A stretch of DNA of 64,000 nt from Draconibacterium sp. Its GTDB lineage: Bacteria > Bacteroidota > Bacteroidia > Bacteroidales > Prolixibacteraceae. The stretch lies in the NCBI GenBank assembly GCA_016705335.1, contig JADIYN010000014.1, positions 1 to 64,000 on the forward strand. Reading direction: 5' to 3'. Shown in pieces: positions 9,730 through 20,935 of the stretch. How positions within the stretch are numbered: position 1 is the stretch's first letter; each line of letters opens with the position of its first letter. The notes under the pieces are model-generated. The model ran no database searches. It was given only the letters and a program-made list of their open reading frames with translations, and had not been told where the DNA came from. The position numbers and the translations under genes were made by a program.

Positions 9730-11505
9730 ATGAATTCAACCAGTAATAAAAACAACCGGTCTTTGCTTATTTTGTCCTGTTTATTTTTCTTTATTTTTTC
9801 GTTTGTTTATCTGAATTGGTTTGCCGGTTACATCTTCTTTTACCAGGAAAAGTCATCTTTATTTCTGGTTTCCCCGCAGTATTTGGCTGAACATTTAACC
9901 CTGCCGGGCAACTTTTTAAATTATTTAGGGGAGCTACAAACGGCATTTTATTTCTATCCGGCAATTGGAGCGATTTTGGTTTCTTCGGAAATAATATTGA
10001 TAATTTGGATGATTTCACTAATCGGAAAAGCGATAAACCGAAACCGGTCTTTTTCTATTCCATTTGTAATTGGCGCTGCCTTGTTTTATTTGCAAATCAA
10101 TTATCAGTACAATGCTTTCAATAATTTGGGTATTTTAATTCAGTTGACTCTGTTTTACTGGGTTATTCGTTTTTTTAATTCGAAATTCCAATGGATTCCA
10201 ATATTAGCGACACCTGCACTTTATTTACTTTTCGGTAGCTTTTCCCTGATTTTTATTTTGCTTTTTTCACAATATATTATGCTGAAGAGAAATGAAAAAT
10301 GGATAGTAAAACTTGCTCTTCTTTGGATTTCGGCAATAGTATTTTTTATTGCCGGGAAAGAATTTTTGTTTTTTCAAACCACAGAAAAGTTGATCCTGTT
10401 ACCATTTTCGGAACAAAAAATTGGCTTGCAAATCCAATTGTTCTTCGCTGTAATAGTATTGATAGTTCTGTTGCCGGTTATTTTGAAGATCAATATTACA
10501 CGAATTGCGTCATTTTCAATTCGTAAAATAAAGTTGATTGAAATTGTTCCTTTTGCAATTCTTGGTGGACTGATTTTTATTTCCATTCCCAGAATTGACG
10601 ATAAGAACACGCATTATTTTCATGTTGAAAAATTATTTTACCAACAGAAGTACAACGAAATAATTGCATTTAACCGTGAATTCCCTTCCAACAATATTTT
10701 AACGAATTATTTTAACAATATTGCGCTAAGTCAAACCGGAAAGTTGAACGATGAATTGTTTGGTTTTCCTCAAAGTCCTGACGGGCAAACGCTTTTTTTG
10801 AAATGGGAAATTGTTTCGGAAGTACTAAAACGTGGCGGATATTTTTATTATTATTTGGGAATGGTGAATGAGGCACAACGCTGGGCTTACGAGTACATGG
10901 TAATGCGCGGGAATACACCGGAAGGCATTAAGATGATTATAAAAACCGAATTGATAAACGGAAATTATAAATCGGCATATAAATTTATTTCCATTTTGAA
11001 AAATTCAATCTTTTACCGAAAAGAAGCCCGTGAATTTGAAAAACTTTTATTTGATGATAAAGCAATTGATTTGCATCCTGAACTCGGTAAAATAAAACGT
11101 TTAAGACCCAAACATGATTTCTTTGTACTTTCGGAAAACCCTGCTGCAAATGTCGATTTAATTTTGGCGGCCGATTCAACAAACAGGATTGCTTTGGAAT
11201 ACAAATTTGCCAGTATGTTGCTTCAAAGTGACATGAAAGGAATTGTAGAGAAATTACCACTCCTTCAAAAAACGGGCGAAACACAAGTTCCAAAAAATGT
11301 AGAGGAAGCCGTGGTTGCATACAGTTTATTGAATCTTAAAAAATACCCCGAATTTGAAGGACTTATAATCAATCCTCAAACGGTTATCCGTTTTAATGAA
11401 TATTACAAGATTTTCCAGCAGAATCAGGCAAATAAAGAAAAAGCACAAAACGCACTGGCAATGAATTTTGCAGATACCTTCTGGTATTATGTATTTTTCA
11501 ACTGA
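9730..11505 (+). CDS. DUF6057-family multipass membrane protein (copy B, intact)
   Basis: An intact 591-residue paralogue of the gene at 1584-3468. There are roughly ten transmembrane segments between residues 10 and 300, including the conserved LTLPGNFLNYLGE loop. A soluble helical half with TPR-like repeats follows (MVNEAQRWAYEYMVMRGNTPEG). It ends in TGA. It lies 8 bp after the PD40/CXXCH gene, so the two form an operon. The order here is PD40 first and DUF6057 second, the reverse of copy A. The family is named from memory and has no known biochemical role. Confidence 0.8.
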   Translation: MNSTSNKNNRSLLILSCLFFFIFSFVYLNWFAGYIFFYQEKSSLFLVSPQYLAEHLTLPGNFLNYLGELQTAFYFYPAIGAILVSSEIILIIWMISLIGKAINRNRSFSIPFVIGAALFYLQINYQYNAFNNLGILIQLTLFYWVIRFFNSKFQWIPILATPALYLLFGSFSLIFILLFSQYIMLKRNEKWIVKLALLWISAIVFFIAGKEFLFFQTTEKLILLPFSEQKIGLQIQLFFAVIVLIVLLPVILKINITRIASFSIRKIKLIEIVPFAILGGLIFISIPRIDDKNTHYFHVEKLFYQQKYNEIIAFNREFPSNNILTNYFNNIALSQTGKLNDELFGFPQSPDGQTLFLKWEIVSEVLKRGGYFYYYLGMVNEAQRWAYEYMVMRGNTPEGIKMIIKTELINGNYKSAYKFISILKNSIFYRKEAREFEKLLFDDKAIDLHPELGKIKRLRPKHDFFVLSENPAANVDLILAADSTNRIALEYKFASMLLQSDMKGIVEKLPLLQKTGETQVPKNVEEAVVAYSLLNLKKYPEFEGLIINPQTVIRFNEYYKIFQQNQANKEKAQNALAMNFADTFWYYVFFN

Positions 11506-11559
11506 AAATCCTACCCAAATCTGTTTCGGAAATTACTAAGGAAAAAAATTTTCTTTAAA

Positions 11560-12762
11560 TTATAAAGTATTTATCTGACTGGCTTTATCTTCATCCCTAA
11601 AAAGCAGAATGAAAAAAACCAAAAAAATCACCGACATTAAAATTGTAATTCCCCAAATCGCATCCCAATTATAACCTGCTGTAGTTTTGAAATAACCGAT
11701 AATGTGCCCGCAAATGAGGTTTCCAACCAATAATCCCAAGCCAAAAGTTACAAGGAAAATAAATCCCTGTGCCTGTGAACGTAATTCTGCAGGAGCTTTT
11801 TTGTCGATGTAGATTTGTCCACCCACAAAGAAAAATCCAAAAATCAGTCCGTGAATCAGAATACCAATATAATAAACCCAGTTTTGATTGATAACTCCAC
11901 CTGTGTAGAGAGACAAATAACGAATAACGAGAGCAACCAAACCAAAAATCATAACTTTCCGTAATCCGAATTTTTTGATTGCACCCGGGATTAACAGCAG
12001 AAAACCCATTTCGGCCAATACGCCCCAGTTCATTGTAACAGAAATGTATTTTGTGTTGATATTTAATAGGAATTCAGAAAAATAGGAATAATACATGGCA
12101 AACGGTAGCAGTGCAAGAAATGAAAAAATGATGAAAACAGCGAAATTCCTGTCTTTCATGAGTTTTAAAGTTCCAAGTCCGAATGCATCGATAAGCGAGA
12201 TTTTTTTACCTTTTGCAAGTGGGGGAGTGTTTGGCAAAAACAGGTTTGTAATGGCGGCAAACAAACTTACACCAGCACCGCAATAAAACGGGATATTTGT
12301 CCCATCGAAATCGATATTTAGAAAGTTGATAAAAAATATGCTGAATAAACCTGAAACAACCCATCCGATAGAGCCAAATACGCGCACTTTCGGGAATTGT
12401 TCAGAAGGCAAATGTACCATTGCAATGGAACTTGTTAAACCCCAGGATGGCATATAACCAAGCATAGCAACAATGAGGCAGATGAAGAGCAAGTCAGGAT
12501 TATTTGTTGTTCCGGCGAGTACCAACATACCGGCATTAACGATATTCAAACCTGAAAGCACTTTTTGGGCGGCAAAAAACCTGTCAGCAAGCATGCCAAT
12601 TACAGGCGAAACAATACAACCAATAGCCATTGAACTCAAAATAAAGGCTTTTTGAGTATGCCCGATTTCGAGGTTTGTAAGATAAGCGGCTAACGGTACC
12701 CACCAAACTGCATACATCATGTATTGCAGTAACATCATTGTTGAAAGTTTGAATCTTGCCAT
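11560..12762 (-). CDS. Nucleoside:H+ symporter-like MFS transporter
   Basis: An intact 400-residue protein with 12 predicted membrane helices. The N-terminus (MMLLQYMMYAVWWVPLAAYL) and the loop GMLADRFFAAQKVL resemble the NupG/XapB-type nucleoside symporter family in the inner membrane. It lies downstream of the SusD gene but beyond a strong terminator, so it probably has its own promoter. No nucleoside hydrolase or phosphorylase is nearby, so the substrate is inferred from the family only. Its convergent neighbour is the DUF6057 gene. Confidence 0.8.
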   Translation of the reverse strand: MARFKLSTMMLLQYMMYAVWWVPLAAYLTNLEIGHTQKAFILSSMAIGCIVSPVIGMLADRFFAAQKVLSGLNIVNAGMLVLAGTTNNPDLLFICLIVAMLGYMPSWGLTSSIAMVHLPSEQFPKVRVFGSIGWVVSGLFSIFFINFLNIDFDGTNIPFYCGAGVSLFAAITNLFLPNTPPLAKGKKISLIDAFGLGTLKLMKDRNFAVFIIFSFLALLPFAMYYSYFSEFLLNINTKYISVTMNWGVLAEMGFLLLIPGAIKKFGLRKVMIFGLVALVIRYLSLYTGGVINQNWVYYIGILIHGLIFGFFFVGGQIYIDKKAPAELRSQAQGFIFLVTFGLGLLVGNLICGHIIGYFKTTAGYNWDAIWGITILMSVIFLVFFILLFRDEDKASQINTL

Positions 12763-12783
12763 TTTTTATTATTTGGTTGAATT

Positions 12784-12816
12784 AAAAAGGCCGGCTCGAT
12801 TTGAGCCGGCCTTTTC
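12784..12816 (-). terminator. Terminator after susD-like gene
   Basis: GGCCGGCTC, a five-base loop, GAGCCGGCC form a perfect 9-bp GC-rich stem flanked by A and T runs, so it could work in both directions. It follows the susD stop codon on the minus strand. Confidence 0.88.
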
Positions 12817-12838
12817 CATCATTATTAACTTAACTAAA

Positions 12839-14714
12839 CTAATTGTAACCGGGATTTTGCTGTAATTGCGGCGCTTTGTTTATTTCTGTTCTTGAAATAG
12901 GTAGCCAGTAATTAAGATTATTCCAAGTTCTGTTATCAACATTGTTGAGGTATCATAGAACCATTTTCATGACCATTGGCATAATGATAAATTTTCATTG
13001 CATAGACATCTTTAATAACCTGTCCTGCAATCATCCATTTGCGAATCATGTACCAACGATCTCCTTCGCCAAAGAATTCAACCTGACGTTCATTGCGATA
13101 CCATGTTCCTGGCCTTAGCCTGATCGGTAGTTACCCTGTCTGGTAAACCTGCACTGTTACGCACCATGTTCAAAGCATTTAAACCATTTTGTAGATTATC
13201 ACCGCCCAATTCAATACAAGCCTCTGCATAATCCAATAAAACTTCAGCATATCTGAGTTCAATCCATGCATTTTCGTTATTAAAATATTGGCCAACAGTT
13301 GCCGGATCCTGGTATTTTTTAATATAATATCCATTTTTAGTACCGTTCCATGCTTCAATTTGTCCTTGTCTTGTATCAAGACTCCTGCACTTTCATTACC
13401 ATCTGCTGCAAAATAATATCCTGTTTGGACTTTATTTTCAGGATCTAAGTGCAGCATCATCAGGACGTTGAATCCAAGATGCCCCGTCGAAGAAAATTGT
13501 AGCATAAAATCTTGGTTCCCTACCTACATATGGATTAATTTCAGGGTCTGCGGCTAATTGTGCAGCAGTTGCTTCTCTTACAAATTGATCACCCGGTTTG
13601 TATTTATCCCAAACAAATGGACTACCATCAGCCATCTCAAATTTACGGACAACAGGTTCAGTTGGACCGTTGTTTCCCCAGTTGTGATAACCACATGGTC
13701 CCCACCATCTGTTTTGAGTTGTTTGGTTTCCTCCTGCCTGCAGATGCTGCACTCCCCAGATAGTTTCGCTGTTCCATTCTCCTTTTTGCGTAAATATGCT
13801 GGAAAAATTATCGGCATAAGCGGTCCATCGTCAGCTGTTAATGGAGATGGAGGATCGATGTAGTACCGGTTAATGAATAAGATCCGTAAGAACCATCCAT
13901 AATTTCTTTTGAAATCTTTTTAGCCTCTTCTAATAAAGATTGGCGTGATTTTGATTTGAAAGAAACAAGTTCGTCAGTGGAGTAAGCACCTCCATGCATT
14001 AAAACACCTGTACTCCAGCTTAAAATCCTTGACTTAATTGCTGCAGCAGCGCCTTTTGTTGCACGCCCTTGTTCCATTCCGTTGTAGGTAATCCGGCAAT
14101 AGCTTTGTCGCAATCGGCAATAATAAAATCGAGAGTTGCATCAAGAGATGATCTTTTAGCCGTTAAGAAATCCTCACCCAGTTCAAAGGTTTATCGACCA
14201 ATACCACACCTCCATAAGAACGCATTAAGTTATGGTAATTGAATGCCCGAATAAAATATGCTTCGGCTTTCATTCGTTGGAGCAATGCTGCATCCTGATC
14301 AGTTACTGTAGGTACATTGTCAACATTGGCAAGGAAAACATTTACGTTTTTAATGTTGCTGTACAAACTCCAGCTAATCCAGTTAAAACGCCATTCACCG
14401 AAATGCCCTAATTCGTCAGGACTCATAGTGCCCTTAACAAAAGGGTAACCGCCGGGACGGTGGATACACAAAGCTTCGTCTGTGGCCCCTACAAGAAGGT
14501 CTTCCCTTAGTCCAAGTATCTGGTTATCATCAACTCCAATAAAGTCGTAACATCTCCCCAAATATGCTTTTGTTAGGTTCAAATCTTCAAAAACAGATGC
14601 CTCGTTAAAAGCGTCAACCGCTTTCTGGTCGAGAATATTGTCGCATGATGATGTTGCAAAAATAAGCGGCAACATCATTAATGAATATCCTAATATTTTT
14701 TTCATATTCTTCAT
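12839..14714 (-). CDS. SusD/RagB-family outer-membrane nutrient-binding lipoprotein (several frameshifts)
   Basis: The span fits a SusD protein of about 620 residues. The N-terminus is a lipoprotein signal ending at Cys24 (ATSSC). It continues with NILDQKAVDAFNEASVF, LKAYLGRCY-type TPR helices, MKAEAYFIRAFNYHNLMRSYGGV, RATKGAAAAIKSRIL, and a C-terminus PGYN, all typical of the family. At least five or six single-base indels scatter it over three frames. Two that I traced, near 14180 and near 14070, are single-base losses. It binds a glycan or other nutrient at the cell surface and caps the SusC channel encoded just upstream. Whether the density of breaks reflects real decay cannot be decided from this sequence. 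Confidence 0.85.
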
Positions 14715-14733
14715 TTTTCAAATTCTTTAATCA

Positions 14734-17700
14734 TTAAAATGTAACTTTTACACCAAGTGCAAATGTTTTTAGTGCCGGATAGGTCATTGGAGCACCAATT
14801 TCCGGGTCAAAGTTCTTTTGAGCAGCATATAACAGTAGCAAGTTATTTCCAGCAAAAAATACCTGCGCTCTTGAAATCCAAGATTTCCAAAACGCTGTTA
14901 GGTATGGTATAAGTAAGTACCGCATTTTTCAAACGGCAATATGCCATGTTGTCTAAATGATATGTACTCATGTGGTTATCAAACGACCAATATAGGTCAT
15001 CGCGGTTATAAGCCCTTGCAACATCAGTGTGTGTATTTGTTGGTGTCCAGCGATTGTCAAAACTCCACTGAAAATAGTTGCCAGCTTCACCACGACGTCC
15101 GTCAGCAATATTCATTCGGTAATATTCGCCCTGTCCCTGTGCCAACAGTGTTAAACTCCAGTTTTTATAGTTAAGATCCACTGATAAACCATAGGTTACT
15201 TCAGGCGCATCGGTTCCGTCAATTAAAATTCTGTCATCACTTGTAATTTCTTTATCACCATTAACATCCCTGAAAATAACATCACCAGGTTTTGCGCCCG
15301 GCCAATGAGGATCCATCAAAGAGCTGGTTGATCTGCAAAAATACCAATTGCATCATACATTAACCATGCGCCATAAGGGTGGCCAGTACGTTGTTGCCAA
15401 GGAACGGCTCTCTCGGGTTCATCCATAAATACTACTTCGTTGTGGTTGTAAGCTAAGTTTCCGTTGACATCAATTCTGAAATCATTGTTTAAACTCTTGT
15501 GATAGCCAGCTTCTATTTCAAAACCACGGTTGTCAACTTCAGCAATATTTTCATCAGGTAAAGCCAATCCTGTAAATTGAGGAACAGAAGCATCTTTGGT
15601 GGTCAAAATATCTGAACGTTTGCTATAGAAGAAATCGCCATTTAATGTAAATAAATTATTTAATATCTGCGATTCGAAACCAAGATTATAAGTGGTTTGT
15701 TTTTCCCATGTTATATAGGGGTTAGCCACACCACTTTGTTGAACTACAGATTCCACAACTTTTCCTTCGCCCATTGTTAATCCTTTTCCTAAAACATATT
15801 TGTTCATAAATTGGAAAGAACTTCCTGGGTCCATCCCCATTTTACCATAAGATGCCCTTAGTTTAAAATAGTTTATAGCCGATAAGTTTTCTTTCCAGAA
15901 ATTTTCTTCTGAAGCTCTCCACCCTATTAATAATGCAGGGAAATTACCCCAACGGCTGTCTGGCGGGAATTTTAAGGATCCGTCGCGACGAATCAAAGCT
16001 TCTACTAAATATTTTCCGGCATAACTATAATTTAAACGACCAATAAGAGATTTACGAGCATAAATACCCATTGATCCCCGGCTTTTATCTAAATCACCAC
16101 CGGCATCCAATGTTTGACAACATCTGAAATATAATATTTCCGGAATCCTTTAAAATTATTCACTCTGTTCGATTTGTTCATAAGCACCAAATAAGTAAAA
16201 GTGTGATCTCCAAAATCACGGGTATAATTAAAGTTGGCGTTACCAAGCTTACGAATGTTTCTAAAATAATTTTCTTCAAGTTCAGGTGAAATAAACCGCG
16301 CGTTGCAGGTAAAGATCCATATCGGTTATATAACCTTCAGAGTCGCGTGTTGCCTGATTCCTTGTTCTCAGTATAAAGTGTCCATGGTTTACGGAATCTT
16401 TTTTCTGTAATAGTTGGTAACGTCATAGGTGTAATATCCATTAATTGTTAATCCTTTTATCATTGGAGGAGTAATGGTGGCCCTAAAAGTAAGCTGGTTG
16501 ATATATTCTGTTTGGTCATTGGTACCACCTTCAAAAGTTGAGGTAACAACAGGGCCACCATCAATAGAGAAGTTATGTTTGCTTGTAGTGTTCCATTTTG
16601 AAACCAAGTCTCCCATCCAGTCGCTGTTTGGGTGTTCCCATGGATCCCTGCCGCTATAAAACAATGCAATATCTTCATCAGAATAGGTACGGTTCCTATT
16701 TTCGTAATCCTGATACTCACTAAGCATGGTAGCATAATCACCTGCATTAGTTGTTTTGGGGAGTTTTTTGTTGTTACCAAAATAACACCGTTTGCGGCAC
16801 TTGCTCCATAAATTGCAGCCGAAGCATCTTTTAGTACTGAAATACTTTCAATGTCAACCGGGTCAATGTCTCCGAGCGAGCGTCCTGGAATTCCGTCAAT
16901 TATAACTAACGGTGCAGTTAATTCGGGATGATCATTGCGGTTACCTAAAGTAGTGCGCCCACGAACCAAAATTTTTGCTTCGTTTTGTCCGGGTTCACCA
17001 CTTCCTTGTATCACAACAGAACCGGGCATACGACCTGAAAGAGCATTTGTAACATCGGCAGATGGAATTGATGCAATTTTTTCGCCGTTTACTGAAGTTA
17101 CTGAACCCACAATGTTGGCTTTCTTTTGTGTGGCGTAACCCACCGCAATTACTTCATCCAATCCAATGTTTTCTGATTCCAAGGTAATGTCAATTGCTGC
17201 TTGATTACCAATAGTTACTTCCTGCGATTTCATCCCAACAAAGAAAATCAAGAGTTTTAGCATCAGCAGGAACTGATAAGTTGTAGTTTCCGTCAATATC
17301 GGTTACTACACCAATGGTAGTTCCTTGTACAACAACAGTTACGCCAGGTAAGTGGCGCCCATTTCGTCAACAACTTTACCTGTAATGGTTTTCTGTTGTT
17401 GAGCATTTGAATCGGCAGAGCTTTCTGATTTTGTTTTTTCTTCCATCGGAAAAACAATTACCTGTTTGTCAACTACCCTGTATTCAAGATTGAATTGAGG
17501 CAGGATTTCGTTCAGGATTTCTTCAACTCTGGCTCCGTCGGTATTAACAGAAACTTTTTGTTTGTCATTTACAACATCGTTGTTGTAAATAAACTTGAAC
17601 TCACTTTGATCAGTGATAGTTTGAAAAACCTCTTTCAGGCTTACCTTATTCAGTTTCAAGTCGAATTTGACCGTTTCAGAATAAGTACTTGCCTGAACAT

Positions 17701-17812
17701 TGATCGACATCGCCAGCAGCAAAAGGAACATTCCAGTTGCAAGGCGAAGTTTTTTTAGCCTTCTTCGAACCATGGAAGGCATTTGAATTACGCATTGTTC
17801 CATACAATTCAT
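14734..17812 (-). CDS. SusC/RagA TonB-dependent transporter with N-terminal STN domain (several frameshifts)
   Basis: About 1,025 residues when joined. A signal sequence is followed by an STN domain (VSLKEVFQTITDQSEFKFIYN), a carboxypeptidase-regulatory-like beta-sandwich, the TonB-plug region with VGYATQKKANIVGSV and LVIIDGIPG, then the barrel ending in LGVKVTF. At least six indels break the frame. The STN domain means the transporter can signal across the envelope to the FecR-type anti-sigma factor encoded upstream, so the locus is probably induced by its substrate. It forms a pair with the SusD gene 20 bp downstream. No glycoside hydrolase, peptidase or lyase accompanies it here, so the substrate cannot be named. 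Confidence 0.88.
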
Positions 17813-17917
17813 AGTTTAGAATGATTAATAATAAAAAAATGAACACTCTTTTTTTTGAAAGGTGAGAAACTGACCAGATTTCCCGGCCTTTCGATTTAAT
17901 TGGTTTAGGTAAAAATG

Positions 17918-18919
17918 TTACATGCGGTCGTTATATGTTGTTTTTAAAGATTTAATAATTATTCCGTTTGTAGTTTTTATAGTTTTAAATTCATGCTCTT
18001 CACTTAAAAGGATCAATATTTTTTCGATAGGTTCAGTATCGAAACTTGCTGTAAATCTTAGTTTTCCCACTTCCTCATCGGTTATGAAGATTTTCGTCAT
18101 AAATTTTCTTTCCAGTTTTTGGCTAATCGAATTTAAATCTTCATCATAAAACCGAAGAATACCTTCGCGCCATTCAGCTGGTTTTTCCAATTCGTTTGCT
18201 TTTATGTAGAAGTTATTTTCGTTGTATGTAAATGATACTTTTTGTCCAGGTTTCATTATCAGTTTGTTTTCCGACCTGTTTTTATCAGCTAATTCAACTT
18301 TTCCTTCATAAAGCGAAACTTCCGTTTGCATGTCACCCGGATATGCCGAAACATTCAAATGTGTTCCTAATACTGTTGTGGACAGACTTGAAGTTTTAAT
18401 GATAAATGGCTTCTCTGCATTGTGTGCAACCTCAAAATATCCTTCTCCAATTAGCAGAACTTCCCTGTTTTTATCCACAAATGGTTCCGAAGCTATTAAA
18501 ACTGATTTGGAGTTAAGTCACACTTTTGTACCATCACTCAAAACAAATTCTTTTACTTCACCCGGTAATACAACGTATTCGTTTAATGTAACATTGGTTT
18601 TAGGCTGGTAATGCAGGTATGTTATATAACTGAGTGATACAGTCAGAAAAATTGTTGCGGCTATTTTGTAAAAAAATCCAAAATTTAATGCGGGCTTCGG
18701 CTGAATGTGAAATCCAAGTTTAGCTTCGGTTTTTTGAATGATTTGGTGAGAATGTGTTTTTGGAAAATAATTGAACCAAAAGTTTTTCAGAATTTCTTTT
18801 TTCCGTCGTAATTCCAAATTTTCCTGAAGTTCAGATTCGAGAATTAATTCTTCCTCTTCCGAAATTTCAGAAGTAAGTTCTTTGGTAATTAATTGCAGTT
18901 GTTTTTCGTTTAGTTCCAC
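17918..18919 (-). CDS. FecR-family anti-sigma factor (interrupted by one in-frame TGA)
   Basis: About 333 residues. The N-terminal anti-sigma helices are (MELNEKQLQLITKELTSEIS), then one transmembrane helix (AATIFLTVSLSYITYLHY), a FecR beta domain (LPGEVKEFVLSDGTKV, GEGYFEVAHNAEKPF, TTVLGTHLNVSAYP) and a C-terminal domain contacting the transporter STN domain. The TGA at 18518-18520 falls exactly where the family has Trp (DGTKVWLNS), and the frame continues unchanged after it. A TGG-to-TGA substitution or sequencing error is the simplest explanation. It sits between the ECF sigma gene and the SusC gene in the expected order. Confidence 0.88.
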
Positions 18920-18990
18920 TAATAGGTTATTTAAATGTAAAGACTTACAGATTTAAAATACTACCTAATCAGAACGCAATAATTTTACTA

Positions 18991-19578
18991 TTAAAATAAA
19001 CTTGCTTGTTTAAACGGCGAATTTTTGACGTTGTCCTTTTTGCTTATATTAAGCAATTCGGTTATTTTTTTTACGGCAAGCACAAGATGGTTGTTTACTG
19101 TTTTTTCAGTTACTCCAAGCACCTCAGCAATTTCTTTATATTTTAAACCATTAATTTTTGCAAGGGTAAAGGCCATTTTGCATTTACAAGGTAAAGTCTC
19201 AATAGCAGCATAAATTTGTTCAATTTTTTCTTTTTCAATCAAATCACTTTCAGACCCTTCAACCTGAACAAACTGAAATTCACTGATTGAATCGATTGAA
19301 ATGATTTTCTCGTTTTTTATTTTACGCAAATACGACAAACAGCCATTTCTTACACAAATAAATAAATATGATTTCAGATTTAAAATAGATTCAAGCTGTG
19401 ATCGGTTATTCCAGATTTTCACATACACATCGCTGACAATTTCTTCTGCAACTTCTTTGTTTTTCAGAAATCCGATAGCAAAACAAAGTAAATCATCAGA
19501 CGTTAGTTCCATCAATTGTCTGAACTTTTTTTGGTCGCCCTTAACTATTAGTGAAATGAAATTTTGGCTGGTAAACAT
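18991..19578 (-). CDS. ECF-type RNA polymerase sigma factor of the SusC/D locus
   Basis: An intact 195-residue sigma-70 family protein. Region 2 contains VAEEIVSDVYVKIWNNRSQL and region 4 contains KMAFTLAKINGLKYKEIAEVLGVTEKTVNNHL. It matches the Bacteroidota ECF group that pairs with FecR anti-sigma factors and STN-containing SusC proteins. It is first in the series sigma-FecR-SusC-SusD, 70 bp upstream of fecR, and presumably directs transcription of susC when the substrate is bound. Confidence 0.92.
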   Translation of the reverse strand: MFTSQNFISLIVKGDQKKFRQLMELTSDDLLCFAIGFLKNKEVAEEIVSDVYVKIWNNRSQLESILNLKSYLFICVRNGCLSYLRKIKNEKIISIDSISEFQFVQVEGSESDLIEKEKIEQIYAAIETLPCKCKMAFTLAKINGLKYKEIAEVLGVTEKTVNNHLVLAVKKITELLNISKKDNVKNSPFKQASLF

Positions 19579-19711
19579 GAAATTCTCAGCTTTAGTTTAA
19601 TTCAATGGTTATAGTTTAATGTACGAAGCTATGAAAAATATATCATTTAAAAAAGGTAAAATTGACACTAAACCAATGAATTTTGCAAAAGTTTTATTTC
19701 TTATGATGAAA

Positions 19712-20265
19712 TTACAACCCCAAAACCGCACTTATTTCTGACATTGAATGGATTGAAAGTTCAACAAATTCTTCGAGTGGAATTCCGATTTTTTCGCATT
19801 CCAAAATGTTCTCGCGTTTTACCGAAGCTGCAAATGCTTTTTGTTTCATTCGCTTGGTTACTGAGCTTGGTTTTACTGAGGAAATTTTTTTATCGGGGTA
19901 AACAAGTGTTGTTGCGGTTATTAATCCCGTTAAGGTTTCGCCGGCTGCCAGTGCATGTTGAAATCGGGTTGATCGCTCTTTTCCTGTTGCAATTTCGTTG
20001 TGCATAACAATTGCGTCGAGCATTTCATCTGTGATTTTCCATTTAAAAGTTTTGCGGCATAAGGTCCGTGCGTAAACGGATCGGCATTTGTGATTTCAAC
20101 GTCGATATCATGTAAAAGTCCGGCAATACTATATTCGTCTTCATTTTCGCCCAATTTTTTCGCAATTCCGCGTAAAACGGCTTCCGATGCAAAACTGTGT
20201 TTCAACATATTCTCCGATGATACATTATCTTTTAACAATTGAATGGCTTCTTCTCTTGAAATCAT
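19712..20265 (-). CDS. HD-domain metal-dependent hydrolase (one frameshift)
   Basis: About 184 residues when joined. The HD-type metal motifs are visible: an early His in MLKHSFASEAVLRGIA, then HDIDVEITNADPFTHGPYAA and a later VMHNE. The frame breaks at 20035-20038, where a four-base T run should be five; repair gives LLNGKITDEMLDAIVMHNE. The start is the Met of MISREEAIQLL. The family hydrolyses phosphate esters, often of nucleotides; the substrate here is unknown. It is divergent from the CYTH gene with under 100 bp between them. Confidence 0.78.
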
Positions 20266-20360
20266 TTTAAGGCGGTTTAAGTTAATTGTTTTTAATGCGG
20301 TTAAATTTATAACTAATTTAGGCATTTTTAGGGCAGTTCTGAAATCAATAAAATAGAAAA

Positions 20361-20815
20361 ATGGTAGAAATAGAGCGTAAGTTTTTAATAAAAACGGACA
20401 GTTGGAAACCAACAGTAAAAGGGAAAAAATTATCCAGGGGTATCTTTCCATTGATTCTGAAAAAGTTATTCGTGTGAGGATTGCCGATGAACAGGGCTTT
20501 CTGACAATTAAAGGAAAGGTAAAAGGAATAGTCCGGACTGAACTTGAGTATGAAATTCCAAAAAATGAAGCAGAGGTACTTTTAAAAATGTGCAATGAAT
20601 TTATTGTTGAAAAAACCAGGTATAAAGAGAAATTCAAGGATATGTTATGGGAAGTTGACGTTTTTGAGGGTAAAAATAAAGGGCTTTTTTTAGCCGAAAT
20701 CGAACTTGAACATGAAAATCAAAACTTTGATTTACCTGATTGGGTGGGAGACGAAGTGACTTTTGATTACCATTATTACAACTCATGGCTTTCTAAAAAT
20801 CCATTTTCAAAATAG
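20361..20815 (+). CDS. CYTH-domain triphosphatase-like protein (one frameshift)
   Basis: About 151 residues. The real start is the ATG at 20361, giving MVEIERKFLI, the ExExK signature of CYTH triphosphate-tunnel enzymes. An A is missing from the A run near 20423-20428; repair joins VKGKK to IIQGYLSIDSEKVIRVRIA. Further strands VEKTRY, WEVDVFEG and LAEIELEHE complete the tunnel. CYTH enzymes hydrolyse inorganic or thiamine triphosphate or make cAMP. Small bacterial members like this one are usually triphosphatases, but the substrate cannot be read from sequence. Confidence 0.85.
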
Positions 20816-20935
20816 TGGCTCTCCAAATACTTATCCAGGTTAAATTCAATGTTAACATTTATAAATTACCTTTTTATAGATAACATAAATCCTATTTTTA
20901 CGTTTTTTTTGAACGGAAAACTAAAAGCAGTAAAT

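Noticed and set aside
14441..14455. A third copy of the GGGTTACC element (as GGGTAACC)
   Set aside because: It lies inside susD coding sequence, lacks the flanking bases and the GAATA partner, and looks like chance.
12839..17812. susD and susC as genuine pseudogenes
   Set aside because: The traced breaks are single-base losses of the same kind as in ilvD and other genes that should be functional, and the conserved protein motifs are all kept. Not provable here.
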